64,000 bases of DNA from Bradyrhizobium sp. NP1 (lineage in GTDB: Bacteria; Pseudomonadota; Alphaproteobacteria; Rhizobiales; Xanthobacteraceae): positions 6,550,001-6,614,000 of the forward strand of contig NZ_CP127385.1 in assembly GCF_030378205.1 (NCBI RefSeq), written 5' to 3'. Shown here one piece after another: positions 8,677 through 17,600 of the stretch. Numbering within the stretch: position 1 is the stretch's first letter; each line of letters begins with the position of its first letter. Made by a program: the position numbers and the translations under genes. The notes below the pieces were generated by a model that was not told the DNA's origin, made no database searches, and worked only from the letters and a program-made list of their open reading frames with translations.

Positions 8677-9141
8677 TGGGAGTCGTGCAACCTCGCCGTT
8701 CTGCAGAACCACGAAGTGCTCTATCTGGAGCGCGTCGAATGCGACTGGCCGCTGCGCATGCAGCTGCAGGCCGGCTCGCGCGTTCCGATCCACGCGACCG
8801 CGTCCGGCAAGCTTCTGATCGCCCAGATGTCGGAACGCAACCGCAAGGCGCTGCTCGGCAGCATCCAGCGGCAAAAGTTCACCGGCAACACGCTCGTCGG
8901 CCTCGACGAAATGGAAGCCGAATGCCGCAAGATCCGCGCCAACGACCTTTCGATCAACAAGGAGGAATACCATCTGGGCCTGATCGGCGTGGCGGTGCCC
9001 GTCCGCAGATCGGACGGCACGGTGATCGCCGCCTTGTCGATCCATGCCCCGAGCTTCCGCATGTCCGTCGAAACGGCGCTGAGCTACGTGCCGCTGTTGA
9101 AGGCTTCCTCGGCCAAGATCGTCTCCGAACTCGGATTGTGA
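8677..9141 (+). pseudogene. Truncated IclR-family regulator (effector-binding domain only)
   Basis: About 155 codons homologous to the C-terminal ligand-binding domain of IclR regulators: SCNLAVLQNHEVLYLERVE, then the usual GSRVPIHATASGKLLIAQM, then GLIGVAVPVRRSDGTVIAALSIHAPSFRMS and an ordinary C-terminus. The N-terminal winged helix (normally 70-90 residues) is missing: the reading frame upstream becomes non-homologous near 8680 and the oxidoreductase gene ends at 8526, leaving no room for it. A GTG at 8716 could still start a 141-residue fragment. The simplest reading is a decayed gene; a functional stand-alone sensor domain is less likely. Confidence 0.75.
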
Positions 9142-9240
9142 GATCAGCCGGCTAGCTTGCGGGCGCTGCGCCCGGAGCAGCCTCGCCGCCAGCGCGATCG
9201 CCTCGAAAAGCCGGCAATTCAGCGTTTGGCGCCCTTTTTG

Positions 9241-9275
9241 GCGCCTTTATTCGGGTTTTTGCGCATTTATTCGGG
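9241..9275. repeat. Short direct repeat, 20-bp period
   Basis: Two 15-bp units, GCGCCTTTATTCGGG at 9241-9255 and GCGCATTTATTCGGG at 9261-9275, one mismatch apart. Just before them, GGCGCC occurs twice around a T-rich centre (about 9228-9245) and could form a small hairpin after the IclR remnant. The rest of the 9142-9385 gap shows no gene. Confidence 0.6.
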
Positions 9276-9385
9276 TCAGGCAATCGCGGCGGGCGTGTGG
9301 CGACGCCGTGTGACATAGTGCGGCGCTTGCATTCGAGGCGCCGCCGGTTAGAAGCTGACCCGCAAAAACGTCGATCGTGCACGTC

Positions 9386-12300
9386 ATGGGTCTCTCCGCC
9401 CTTTTTATCCGCCGTCCAGTTGCCACCACGCTGCTGTCGCTGGGACTGGTGGTGGCGGGCGCAATTGCATTTTTCAAGCTGCCGGTCTCGCCGCTACCCG
9501 ATGTCGACATTCCGACCATTTCGGTGCAAGCAACCTTGCCCGGGGCCAGTCCTGCCGACGTGGCCGCAACGGTCGCGAGCCCGCTTGAACGTCACCTTGG
9601 CCAGATCGCCGATGTCACCGAAATGACGTCGGCGAGCTTCCTCGGCTCCGCTCGCATCAATCTGCAGTTCGGCATCGATCGCGACATCAACGGCGCGGCG
9701 CGTGACGTTCAGGCGGCAATCAACGCAGCGCGCGCCGACCTGCCGAGCAGTCTGCGGAGCAATCCCACCTACCGCAAGTTCAATCCCGCATCGGCACCGA
9801 TCCTGATCTATACCTTGACGTCGGACACCCTGACGCCGGCCGAACTCTATGACGCCGCCTCAACCGTGCTCGCCCAGAAGCTCTCGCAGGTCGAGGGGGT
9901 CGGCGAGGTCTCCGTCAGCGGCGGATCGCTGCCCGCCGTGCGCGTCGAGCTGATCCCTTCGGCGCTGTACAAATACGGCATCGGGCTGGAGGACGTTCGC
10001 GCCGCGCTCGGCAGTGCCAACGCGCACAGCCCGAAGGGCGGCATCGATGTCGGGAACCGGCGCTACCAGATCTATTCCAACGATCAGGCCAGAAAGGCGG
10101 AGGACTACAAGTCGCTGATCGTTGCCTACCGCAACGGCGCGGCGGTGCGCCTGACAGATGTCGGCGATGTCGTCGATTCCGTCGAAAACGTGCGCACGCT
10201 GGGCCTTTCCAACGGCAAGCCGGCAGTCATGATGATCGTGTACCGGCAGCCCGGCGCCAACATCATCCAGATGGTCGACCGCGTGAAGACGCTAATGCCG
10301 CAGTTGCGGGCGTCGGTCTCGCCCGCTATCGACATCAACCTCGCGGTCGACCGCTCGAAGACGATCCGGGCATCGCTGCGGGACGTCGAAATCACGCTGG
10401 TCATCGCCGTCGCCCTGGTGATTCTCGTGGTGTTTGCGTTCTTGCGCAACGCGCGCGCGACGCTGGTGCCGGTGGTAGCGGTCTCGGTGTCGCTGGTTGC
10501 GACCTTCGCCGTCATGTATCTGCTGGGATATAGCCTCGACATCTTCTCGCTGATGGCGCTTACGGTCGCGACCGGATTTGTGGTGGACGACGCCATCGTC
10601 GTGCTGGAAAACATCACGCGTCACATGGATGCGGGAAAGTCGACGCTGGATGCCACGCTGCTTGGCGCCCGCGAGGTCAGTTTCACAGTGCTGTCGATGA
10701 GCGTGTCATTGATCGCGGTCTTTGTCCCGATCCTGCTGATGGGTGGCCTGGTCGGCCGCCTGTTCCGCGAATTCGCCATGACAATCACGATTGCCATCGT
10801 GATCTCGCTCGTGATCTCGCTGACGACGACACCGATGATGTGCGCCGTGCTGCTGCGTGGAAATCGCGACCAGACTCACGGGTGGATCTATCGGGCCAGC
10901 GAGCGCGTCTTCGATGTCATGTTGAACGGCTACCGGCGGTCGCTCGCCATCGCGCTGCGTCATCCGCGCTCGGTGATGCTGATCCTGATCGCGACCCTGG
11001 GCCTGAACTTCCATCTCTACGGGGTCGTCCCGAAGGGCTTCGTCCCGCAGCAGGATACTGGTCTGTTGATCGGATCGATCCAGGCCGATCAGCATACCTC
11101 GTTTCAATTGATGAAACAGAAGCTCACACAATTCATTGCCATCGTCAAAAGCGATCCGGCGGTCGACACCGTGGTCGGCTTCACCGGCGGCAGCGGTCCG
11201 GGTCCGGGCGGCTCGACCAACACCGGCACGGTGTTCGCATCGCTGAAGCCGCTCGGCGAACGCAAATTGCCGGCCGAGCAGGTGATCGCCCGGCTGCGCG
11301 GCGAGCTGGCGGCGGTGGCGGGCGCCACGCTGTTCCTGCAGTCGATCGGAGATCTCGGGGCCGGAGGACGTTCGGGCAACGCCGCGTATCAATACACGCT
11401 GCAAGGCTCGACGTTCGATGAGCTGAACGAATGGACACCGAAGCTCGTCGCGGCGCTTCAGGCCGTGCCGACTTTTGCCGATGTCAGCAGCGATCAGCAG
11501 AACAAGGCTCTGCAATCGAATCTGATCATCGATCGCGATGCCGTCGCCCGCCTCCGGCTGACGGTCGGCCAGATCGACAACACGCTCTACGATGCCTTCG
11601 GGCAGCGACAGGTCTCGACGATCTACGTCGCGCGCAACCAGTATCACGTGATCATGGAGGTCGCGCCGCCCTACTCGCAGAATCCGCAGACGTTGAGCGA
11701 GGTCTATGTCAGCACGTCGGGCGGATCAGCGAGCGGCTCACAGACCACCAACGCGGTGGCCGGAACGGTCGTTTCGCCATCGCAGAAGACCTCGGTCAGC
11801 TCGGTCGCGGCAAATGCGGTGCGAAATCTCGCGACCAACTCGATCGGCGCCGCCGGCAAGGGAGCCTCGTCGACCGGGACAGCCGTCAGCACCAGCCCGG
11901 AGACAATGATTCCGTTGTCCAGCGTTGCCCGGTTTGCACAGGATGAAACGCCGCTGGTCGTCAACCATCAGGATCTTCTGGTCGCCAGCACCGTCTCCTT
12001 CAATCTCCCGCCGGGCGTCTCGCTGAGCACCGCGGTCACGGCAATCGAGGCGACCATGAGCCAAATCGGCATGCCGGCGAGCATTCACGGCGGGTTTGCG
12101 GGAGCCGCCAAGATCTTTCAGCAATCGCTGGCGAGCGAGCCGTTTCTCATTATCGCGGCGTTCGCGACCATCTACATCACGCTCGGCATGCTTTACGAAA
12201 GCTACATTCATCCGCTCACGATCCTGTCCACGCTGCCCTCGGCCGGCGTTGGCGCGGTGCTGGCGCTGATGCTTTTTCGCACGGAATTCGACATCATCGC

Positions 12301-12661
12301 GATGATCGGGGTGATCCTCTTGATCGGCATCGTGAAGAAGAACGCCATCATGATGATCGACTTCGCACTCGACGCCGAGCGTCAGCGCGGGCTGTCGTCG
12401 GCCGACGCCATCCACGAAGCCTGCCTGATGCGGTTCCGGCCGATCATGATGACCACGATGGCCGCCCTGTTCGGCGCGGTCCCGCTGATGATCGGCTTGG
12501 GCGAGGGCAGCGAGTTCCGCCAGCCGCTGGGCATTGCGATCTTCGGCGGGCTGATCCTCAGCCAGATCCTCACGCTTTATACCACCCCGGTGGTCTATCT
12601 CTATCTCGATCGTCTCCGGCACTGGAGCCAGAGGCGAAGGGCCGCGCGCAGCGTTCGGTGA
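9386..12661 (+). CDS. RND multidrug efflux transporter permease (MdtB/MdtC-like)
   Basis: 1091 residues from ATG 9386; GTG 9377 is an alternative. Full-length AcrB-type inner-membrane pump: TM1 (residues about 10-30) followed by SPLPDVDIPTISV, first periplasmic loop, TM2-6 with VATGFVVDDAIVVLENI (paired Asp for proton transfer), second loop, and the last helices with GIVKKNAIMMIDFAL and MTTMAALFGAVPL. Sequence style is closest to the MdtB/MdtC branch. A Ser/Thr/Ala/Gly-rich insertion of about 65 residues (about 777-842) interrupts the second periplasmic loop between VYVST and MIPLSSVARF. No adaptor or TolC-like gene is adjacent, so its partners must be elsewhere. Convergent with the IclR gene, 31 bp away. 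Confidence 0.95.
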   Translation: MGLSALFIRRPVATTLLSLGLVVAGAIAFFKLPVSPLPDVDIPTISVQATLPGASPADVAATVASPLERHLGQIADVTEMTSASFLGSARINLQFGIDRDINGAARDVQAAINAARADLPSSLRSNPTYRKFNPASAPILIYTLTSDTLTPAELYDAASTVLAQKLSQVEGVGEVSVSGGSLPAVRVELIPSALYKYGIGLEDVRAALGSANAHSPKGGIDVGNRRYQIYSNDQARKAEDYKSLIVAYRNGAAVRLTDVGDVVDSVENVRTLGLSNGKPAVMMIVYRQPGANIIQMVDRVKTLMPQLRASVSPAIDINLAVDRSKTIRASLRDVEITLVIAVALVILVVFAFLRNARATLVPVVAVSVSLVATFAVMYLLGYSLDIFSLMALTVATGFVVDDAIVVLENITRHMDAGKSTLDATLLGAREVSFTVLSMSVSLIAVFVPILLMGGLVGRLFREFAMTITIAIVISLVISLTTTPMMCAVLLRGNRDQTHGWIYRASERVFDVMLNGYRRSLAIALRHPRSVMLILIATLGLNFHLYGVVPKGFVPQQDTGLLIGSIQADQHTSFQLMKQKLTQFIAIVKSDPAVDTVVGFTGGSGPGPGGSTNTGTVFASLKPLGERKLPAEQVIARLRGELAAVAGATLFLQSIGDLGAGGRSGNAAYQYTLQGSTFDELNEWTPKLVAALQAVPTFADVSSDQQNKALQSNLIIDRDAVARLRLTVGQIDNTLYDAFGQRQVSTIYVARNQYHVIMEVAPPYSQNPQTLSEVYVSTSGGSASGSQTTNAVAGTVVSPSQKTSVSSVAANAVRNLATNSIGAAGKGASSTGTAVSTSPETMIPLSSVARFAQDETPLVVNHQDLLVASTVSFNLPPGVSLSTAVTAIEATMSQIGMPASIHGGFAGAAKIFQQSLASEPFLIIAAFATIYITLGMLYESYIHPLTILSTLPSAGVGAVLALMLFRTEFDIIAMIGVILLIGIVKKNAIMMIDFALDAERQRGLSSADAIHEACLMRFRPIMMTTMAALFGAVPLMIGLGEGSEFRQPLGIAIFGGLILSQILTLYTTPVVYLYLDRLRHWSQRRRAARSVR

Positions 12662-12692
12662 TCGAGCTCCTGAGAAGTCGGAACCCCATGAC

Positions 12693-13481
12693 TCAGAGGA
12701 CCGCCTCGATGCGACCCACGGCGCCCAGCAATACGGCGGCAACCTTCTTTTCGCGCGGCTCCAGCACCGATTGAATACCGGGCGTCTGCAGCACGAAAGC
12801 CACCCGCCCCAGCCCGTCGCGGACGGGTGCCGCCAGCGTCATGATCCCCGGCGTGTATTCGCTTCGACCGACGGCATAGCCACGTTGCGACGTCATCCTG
12901 ATTTCGGCCAGCAGGTCGTGCCGCCGGGTCAGCGTATGCGGCGTATACGCGCGCGGCTTGCGACGCAGCGCGGCCTTGATGGCATCAGGCGAGCTGAACG
13001 CCAGCCGCGCGCGCAGCTGCGTCGGCGCATCCCAGGGATACCGGAATCCGACATGCACGGCCGCGAGCAGTTCGCCCGCGCGCTCGACCTTGTCGACCGC
13101 GACGAAATCGTCGCTCTCGTCAACCCGGCACAGGATGCTCGGCAACCCGGTCTCGGCCGACAGCCGCACCAGTTCGTCGTGCACCTGCGCTGAGAAGTCG
13201 CGGCGCCCGGTCAGACGAGCGAGATCGCGCAACAGCGAAGCGCCGAGGCTGTAGCGGCGCCGATCGGCATCGTAAACGACCCAACCCTCGGCATTCAGCG
13301 TACGCAGAATGTTGAAGCAATGGCTCTTGGTGATGGCAAGATCGGCGGCGATCTCAGACAGATTCACACCCTCGCTGCCGTGCCCGTCCAGATAGCGCAG
13401 GATCGCGATGCATTTGGCGACCGCCGGAACGGCTTGCTCCACGTCAAGGCGGCTTCTCGTCGTCTGCTGCTTGCCCGCCAC
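12693..13481 (-). CDS. IclR family transcriptional regulator
   Basis: 262 residues from GTG 13481. I prefer this to the upstream ATG at 13538 because that start would place the N-terminus inside a palindromic operator. Winged helix-turn-helix at residues about 20-75 (VAKCIAILRYLDGHGSEGVNLSEIAADLAITKSH), then the effector-binding domain with RRDFSAQVHDELVRLSAETGLPSIL, later RGYAVGRSEYTPGIMTLAAPV. It is divergent from the dipeptide-type ABC operon starting at 13622 and very likely controls it. The ligand may be the transported compound or a breakdown product of the operon's amidohydrolase; this is inference. Confidence 0.9.
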   Translation of the reverse strand: MAGKQQTTRSRLDVEQAVPAVAKCIAILRYLDGHGSEGVNLSEIAADLAITKSHCFNILRTLNAEGWVVYDADRRRYSLGASLLRDLARLTGRRDFSAQVHDELVRLSAETGLPSILCRVDESDDFVAVDKVERAGELLAAVHVGFRYPWDAPTQLRARLAFSSPDAIKAALRRKPRAYTPHTLTRRHDLLAEIRMTSQRGYAVGRSEYTPGIMTLAAPVRDGLGRVAFVLQTPGIQSVLEPREKKVAAVLLGAVGRIEAVL

Positions 13482-13526
13482 TTCCTGCCCTCTTGACAAC
13501 ACCGGGATCGAGTCCACACAATCGCG

Positions 13527-13556
13527 TATATAGAACATTGTTCTGCATATAGAACA
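13527..13556. promoter_or_regulatory. Predicted IclR operator region
   Basis: AGAAC ATT GTTCT forms an inverted repeat at 13532-13544, and ATATAGAACA occurs twice in direct orientation at 13528-13537 and 13547-13556, 19 bp apart. It sits between divergent iclR and the ABC operon, 47 bp before the former's GTG and 66 bp before the latter's ATG. Confidence 0.6.
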
Positions 13557-13621
13557 AGATCAATCGACACGGTCGCGGCGGTAATCCACTGCGCGGTGTC
13601 GCGGAGGAGCCAGGGGCACGG

Positions 13622-14611
13622 ATGCTGCGCTTTCTGACCAATCGCCTGCTGCAGGCCGCCGTGGTGATGCTCGCGGTGGGCGCGATCTCCTTCGCGCTGT
13701 TTCGCTATGTCGGCGATCCCGTGGAGATGATGCTCGGCGTCGACGATCCCGCGGAGATGCGCGAGCAACTGCGCGTGCAGCTCGGCCTCGATGCCCCCGC
13801 GCCGGTGCAGTTTGCGCGTTACCTGCTCCGATCCGCCGGCGGCGATTTCGGCCTCTCGTACCGGACGCGGGAGCCGGTCGGAGCCATGATTTTCTCAAGG
13901 TTGCCGGCGACGCTGGAGCTGGTGTTCTGCGCGACACTGTTTGCGATCGCGGCCGGCATTCCGCTCGGCATCGCCGCTGCGCTCAACCGCCGCAACTGGA
14001 TCGGGCGGTTGGTCGACACGATGTCGCTGGTCGGTGTGTCGATGCCGACCTTCATGACGGGAACGCTTCTCATTCTCCTGTTCTCCGTCACCTTCAACCT
14101 CCTGCCCTCGTTCGGGCGCGGCGAAACCGTTCGGCTCGGCTGTTGGACAACCGGGTTCCTGACCTTGAGCGGGCTGAAGTCGCTGCTGATGCCGTCGATC
14201 ACGCTCGGCCTGTTTCAGATGACCTTGATCATGCGACTGGTTCGCGGCGAGATGCTGGAGGTGCTTCGCGCCGATTTCATTCGCTTTCAGAGGGCCCGGG
14301 GCCTGCCCAACGGGCTGATCCATTTTCGCCACGCATTGCGCAACAGCCTGATGCCGGTGGTGACTGTCGCGGGCCTGCAGCTCGGAAGCCTGATCGCGTT
14401 CACGATCGTGACCGAGTCGGTCTTCCAGTGGCCGGGCATGGGACTCCTGTTCGTCCAGTCGATCAACAACGTCGACGTGCCGGTGATGGCCGCCTATCTG
14501 ATGGTGGTGGCGGCGTTCTTCGTCGGCATCAACGTCATCGTTGACATCCTGTACGTCCTGATCGACCCGCGCCTGCGCGGCGGGATGGCAACCGGCGGGG
14601 CGGCGGCTTGA
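13622..14611 (+). CDS. ABC transporter permease, DppB/OppB type
   Basis: 329 residues, about six membrane helices. The N-terminal signature of the family is present (MLRFLTNRLLQAAVVMLAVGAISFALFRY), and the ABC permease loop lies near residues 205-250 (RGEMLEVLRADFIRFQRARGLP, then HALRNSLMPVVT). First gene of the operon; forms the channel with the next gene product. Imports peptides or other compounds of similar size delivered by the binding protein encoded downstream. Its stop overlaps the next gene's TTG start. Confidence 0.93.
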   Translation: MLRFLTNRLLQAAVVMLAVGAISFALFRYVGDPVEMMLGVDDPAEMREQLRVQLGLDAPAPVQFARYLLRSAGGDFGLSYRTREPVGAMIFSRLPATLELVFCATLFAIAAGIPLGIAAALNRRNWIGRLVDTMSLVGVSMPTFMTGTLLILLFSVTFNLLPSFGRGETVRLGCWTTGFLTLSGLKSLLMPSITLGLFQMTLIMRLVRGEMLEVLRADFIRFQRARGLPNGLIHFRHALRNSLMPVVTVAGLQLGSLIAFTIVTESVFQWPGMGLLFVQSINNVDVPVMAAYLMVVAAFFVGINVIVDILYVLIDPRLRGGMATGGAAA

Positions 14612-15567
14612 CCATAACGATCAAGGCCGCGCAGTTGGCACGTCCCGCCCCTTCGTCCGCCATGCGGCGGCTTTGGCGCAGCGACGTGTTCCGGCTTTTT
14701 CGCACGTCACCGGCGGCGGTGGTCGCTGCGATCCTCGCACTGACGTTTGTGGCGCTGGCGCTGTTCGCACCGCACCTCGCCCAGCAGAATCCTTACGACC
14801 CGGCAAGCTACGACATCGTCAATTCCGAGCGGCCGCCGGCTTGGATGGCCGAAGGAACGCGGCAATATCTGCTCGGCACCGACGATCAGGGTCGCAGCAT
14901 CCTCGCCCTGATCCTTTACGGCCTGCGTATCTCGATGCTGGTCGGCCTGATCAGCATTGCAATTGCGATTGTCGTCGGCGTCGCGCTCGGACTGATCAGC
15001 GGCTATCTCGGAGGCTGGATCGACACCGTCGTGATGCGGATCGTGGATGTCCAGGCGAGTTTCCCGCCGATCCTGATCGCGTTGCTGATCGACGGCGTGG
15101 CGCGCGCGGCGATTCCGGCCCAGCGTCACGAGGACGTCGGCATCCCCGTGCTGATCGTCTCGATCGCACTGTCGAAATGGGCGCTGTTCGCCCGTACCAT
15201 GCGCGCTTCCGTGCTGGTGGAAAAGAAGAAGGAATATGTGCAGGCGGCGCACCTGCTGTTCCTCAATCCATTCGCGGTGATGCTGCGACACGTGCTGCCG
15301 AACGCGCTCGGTCCGGTGCTGGTGCTCGCGACCGTCAACCTTTCGATGGCTATCCTCACCGAAGCGACGCTGTCGTTTCTCGGCACCGGCGTTCCACCCA
15401 CCACGCCCTCGCTGGGCACGCTGATCAAGATCGGCAACGACTACCTGTTTTCGGGCGTCTGGTGGATCACCGTCTTTCCAGGCCTCGTGCTGATCGCACT
15501 GGTATTCTCGTTCAACGTGCTGGGCGACTGGCTGCGCGACGTGCTCAATCCCCGCCTGCGAACATGA
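14608..15567 (+). CDS. ABC transporter permease, DppC/OppC type
   Basis: 319 residues, starting at TTG 14608 which overlaps the previous stop (TTGA). Second membrane subunit of the peptide-type importer. It has the N-terminal cytoplasmic stretch and first helix, the conserved LLGTDDQGRSILALILYGLRIS, and the coupling loop FARTMRASVLVEKKKEYVQAA near residues 190-212. Tight overlap with neighbours indicates translational coupling and one complex. Confidence 0.93.
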   Translation: MTITIKAAQLARPAPSSAMRRLWRSDVFRLFRTSPAAVVAAILALTFVALALFAPHLAQQNPYDPASYDIVNSERPPAWMAEGTRQYLLGTDDQGRSILALILYGLRISMLVGLISIAIAIVVGVALGLISGYLGGWIDTVVMRIVDVQASFPPILIALLIDGVARAAIPAQRHEDVGIPVLIVSIALSKWALFARTMRASVLVEKKKEYVQAAHLLFLNPFAVMLRHVLPNALGPVLVLATVNLSMAILTEATLSFLGTGVPPTTPSLGTLIKIGNDYLFSGVWWITVFPGLVLIALVFSFNVLGDWLRDVLNPRLRT

Positions 15568-16550
15568 CCCATCCACTCCCCCCTCTGCTTGCCGTGCGCA
15601 ATCTGTGCGTGCTGTTCGACCGGCATGACGGCCCGATGACGGCCGTGCATGACGTCTCGTTCGAGCTCGGCGCCGGCGAGATCCTCGGTCTGGTCGGCGA
15701 ATCCGGCGCAGGAAAGAGCCTGACCAGCATGGCAATTGCCGGGCTCGTCGATTTTCCGGGCCGGATTTCCGCCACCGCCATCGAGCTCGGCGGACGGCGC
15801 ATCGACCATCTCGCGCCACAGGCATTGCGCCACGTACGCGGACGCGAGATCGGGGTGATCTTCCAGGACCCGCTGACGAGCCTCGATCCGCTGTTCACGA
15901 TTGGCGACCAGCTTGTCGAAACCATCCGGGTGCATCTTCCGCTGACGGCCGCGCAAGCGCAACGCCGTGCCCTCGACCTGCTACGCCAGGTCGGCATCGC
16001 CGCCCCCGAGCAGCGCATCGGACATTATCCGCACCAGCTTTCCGGCGGGATGCGCCAGCGTGTCGTGATCGCGCTTGCGCTGTGCGCCGAGCCAAAACTG
16101 CTGATCGCCGACGAACCGACGACCGCGCTCGACGTGTCGATCCAGGCACAGATCATGATGCTGCTGCGCAAACTATGCCGAGAGAACGGCATCGCGATCA
16201 TCCTGGTCACCCATGACATGGGCGTGATCGCGGAGACGGCCGATCGTGTCGCCGTGATGTATGCCGGCCGCATCGTCGAGATCGGCCGCACCGCCGACAT
16301 CATTCAGCGGCCGTGCCATCCCTATACGAGGGGGCTGATCGGCGCGATCCCCAGGATTGGCCATCGTCGGCGCCGTCTGGTCCAGATCGAGGGCGCAATG
16401 CCGCGGCCGCCGTTTGCGCACGCGGGATGTGCCTTCGCCGCGCGATGCGGAAAAGCGGATGCGTATTGCCGCTCGACCGTCCCGGCCCTGGTGCAGACGG
16501 CGGCGCAGCAGGCGGCGTGTTTTCATCTGGAAATGGAGGCGCTGCCGTGA
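15564..16550 (+). CDS. ABC transporter ATP-binding protein, DppD/OppD type
   Basis: 328 residues from ATG 15564, overlapping the previous stop as ATGA; the longer open frame upstream lies inside dppC and is not coding. Walker A GESGAGKS near residue 46, Q-loop [10 protein letters not shown], signature LSGGMRQR, Walker [15 protein letters not shown]-loop VTHD. The C-terminal oligopeptide/dipeptide domain with several Cys residues (GCAFAARC ... CRSTVPAL) is the family's usual extension. It powers the importer with the next gene product. Confidence 0.94.
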   Translation: MTHPLPPLLAVRNLCVLFDRHDGPMTAVHDVSFELGAGEILGLVGESGAGKSLTSMAIAGLVDFPGRISATAIELGGRRIDHLAPQALRHVRGREIGVIFQDPLTSLDPLFTIGDQLVETIRVHLPLTAAQAQRRALDLLRQVGIAAPEQRIGHYPHQLSGGMRQRVVIALALCAEPKLLIADEPTTALDVSIQAQIMMLLRKLCRENGIAIILVTHDMGVIAETADRVAVMYAGRIVEIGRTADIIQRPCHPYTRGLIGAIPRIGHRRRRLVQIEGAMPRPPFAHAGCAFAARCGKADAYCRSTVPALVQTAAQQAACFHLEMEALP

Positions 16551-17575
16551 CCGCCGCCAGCGACAACCACCCGCTGCTTCGCGTGGAAGGCCTCGCAAAG
16601 AGCTTTGCGCTTTCAGAAGGCGCACTGGGCCATCGCCGGCGGGGTGCGCGGGTGCACGCCGTCAACGGTCTCAGCTTTTCGGTTGATCGCGGCCAGACCC
16701 TGAGCCTGGTTGGCGAATCCGGCTGCGGCAAATCGACCGTCGCGCGACTCGTAACCGGGCTGCACAGGCCGGATAGCGGCGCGGTCTATATCGACGGCAC
16801 CGAGGTTTCGCGGCTGCGCCGGCGTCGTGACCTGAGGCCGTTCGGACGTCGCCTGCAGATGATCTTCCAGGACCCTTTTGCGAGCCTCAATCCGCGATGG
16901 CGCGTCGCGCAGATCGTCGCGGAGCCGATGCGGGCCTTCGCGCTCACCTGCGAGCGGTCCGCGATCGAGGCACGCGTGGCTGAACTCCTGACCCAGGTCG
17001 GGTTGCGGCCGGAAGATGCGCAGAAATTTCCCCACGAATTTTCCGGCGGGCAGCGACAGCGCATATCGATCGCCCGCGCGCTCGCCAGCAATCCCGAATT
17101 TCTGGTTTGCGACGAGCCGACCTCGGCGCTGGACGTGTCCGTGCAGTCGCAGATCCTCAACCTGCTTACCGAGCTGCAGGAGCGGTTGAAGCTCGGCTAT
17201 CTCTTCATCAGCCACAATCTCTCTGTGGTCTACCACGTCTCGCATCGGGTCGGCGTGATGTATCTCGGGCGGCTGGTCGAGATCGGCCCCACCGACGCCA
17301 TCTTTTCCAGGCCACGCCACCCCTATACCCGCCTTCTGCTCGACACGGTGCCCGACATCGAGATGTCCGGCCGCAATCGCCGTCCGATTACCGGCGAAGT
17401 GCCCAACCCGATCGATCTGCCGCAAGGATGCGTTTTTCATCCGCGCTGCCCGCTGGCGCGGGATGTCTGCCGCAAGGTCGCGCCGGCGGTGACGCAACGC
17501 GAGGACGACGTCAGCGTCGCCTGCCATGCGGTCACCGAAAGCTGGAATCAGGAATTCGACGGGCCGCATCCATAG
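16547..17575 (+). CDS. ABC transporter ATP-binding protein, DppF/OppF type
   Basis: 342 residues from GTG 16547 (GTGA overlap with the previous stop). Walker A GESGCGKST, FQDPFASLNPRW in the Q-loop, signature FSGGQRQR, Walker B FLVCDEPTSALDV, H-loop ISHN (Asn follows the His), and the C-terminal GCVFHPRCPLARDVC typical of the OppF group. Second ATPase of the heterodimer. The gene is followed 25 bp later by the binding-protein gene. Confidence 0.94.
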   Translation: MTAASDNHPLLRVEGLAKSFALSEGALGHRRRGARVHAVNGLSFSVDRGQTLSLVGESGCGKSTVARLVTGLHRPDSGAVYIDGTEVSRLRRRRDLRPFGRRLQMIFQDPFASLNPRWRVAQIVAEPMRAFALTCERSAIEARVAELLTQVGLRPEDAQKFPHEFSGGQRQRISIARALASNPEFLVCDEPTSALDVSVQSQILNLLTELQERLKLGYLFISHNLSVVYHVSHRVGVMYLGRLVEIGPTDAIFSRPRHPYTRLLLDTVPDIEMSGRNRRPITGEVPNPIDLPQGCVFHPRCPLARDVCRKVAPAVTQREDDVSVACHAVTESWNQEFDGPHP

Positions 17576-17600
17576 CGGCGAAGGTGGAGGACGATCTCGA

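Noticed and set aside
9228..9275. CRISPR-like repeat
   Set aside because: Only two 15-bp units with a 5-bp gap; no spacers and no cas genes.
14673..15563. N-terminal extension of the DppD-type ATPase
   Set aside because: The frame is open through the permease gene, but ATG 15564 with ATGA overlap gives a normal protein and the extension is basic, unstructured sequence.
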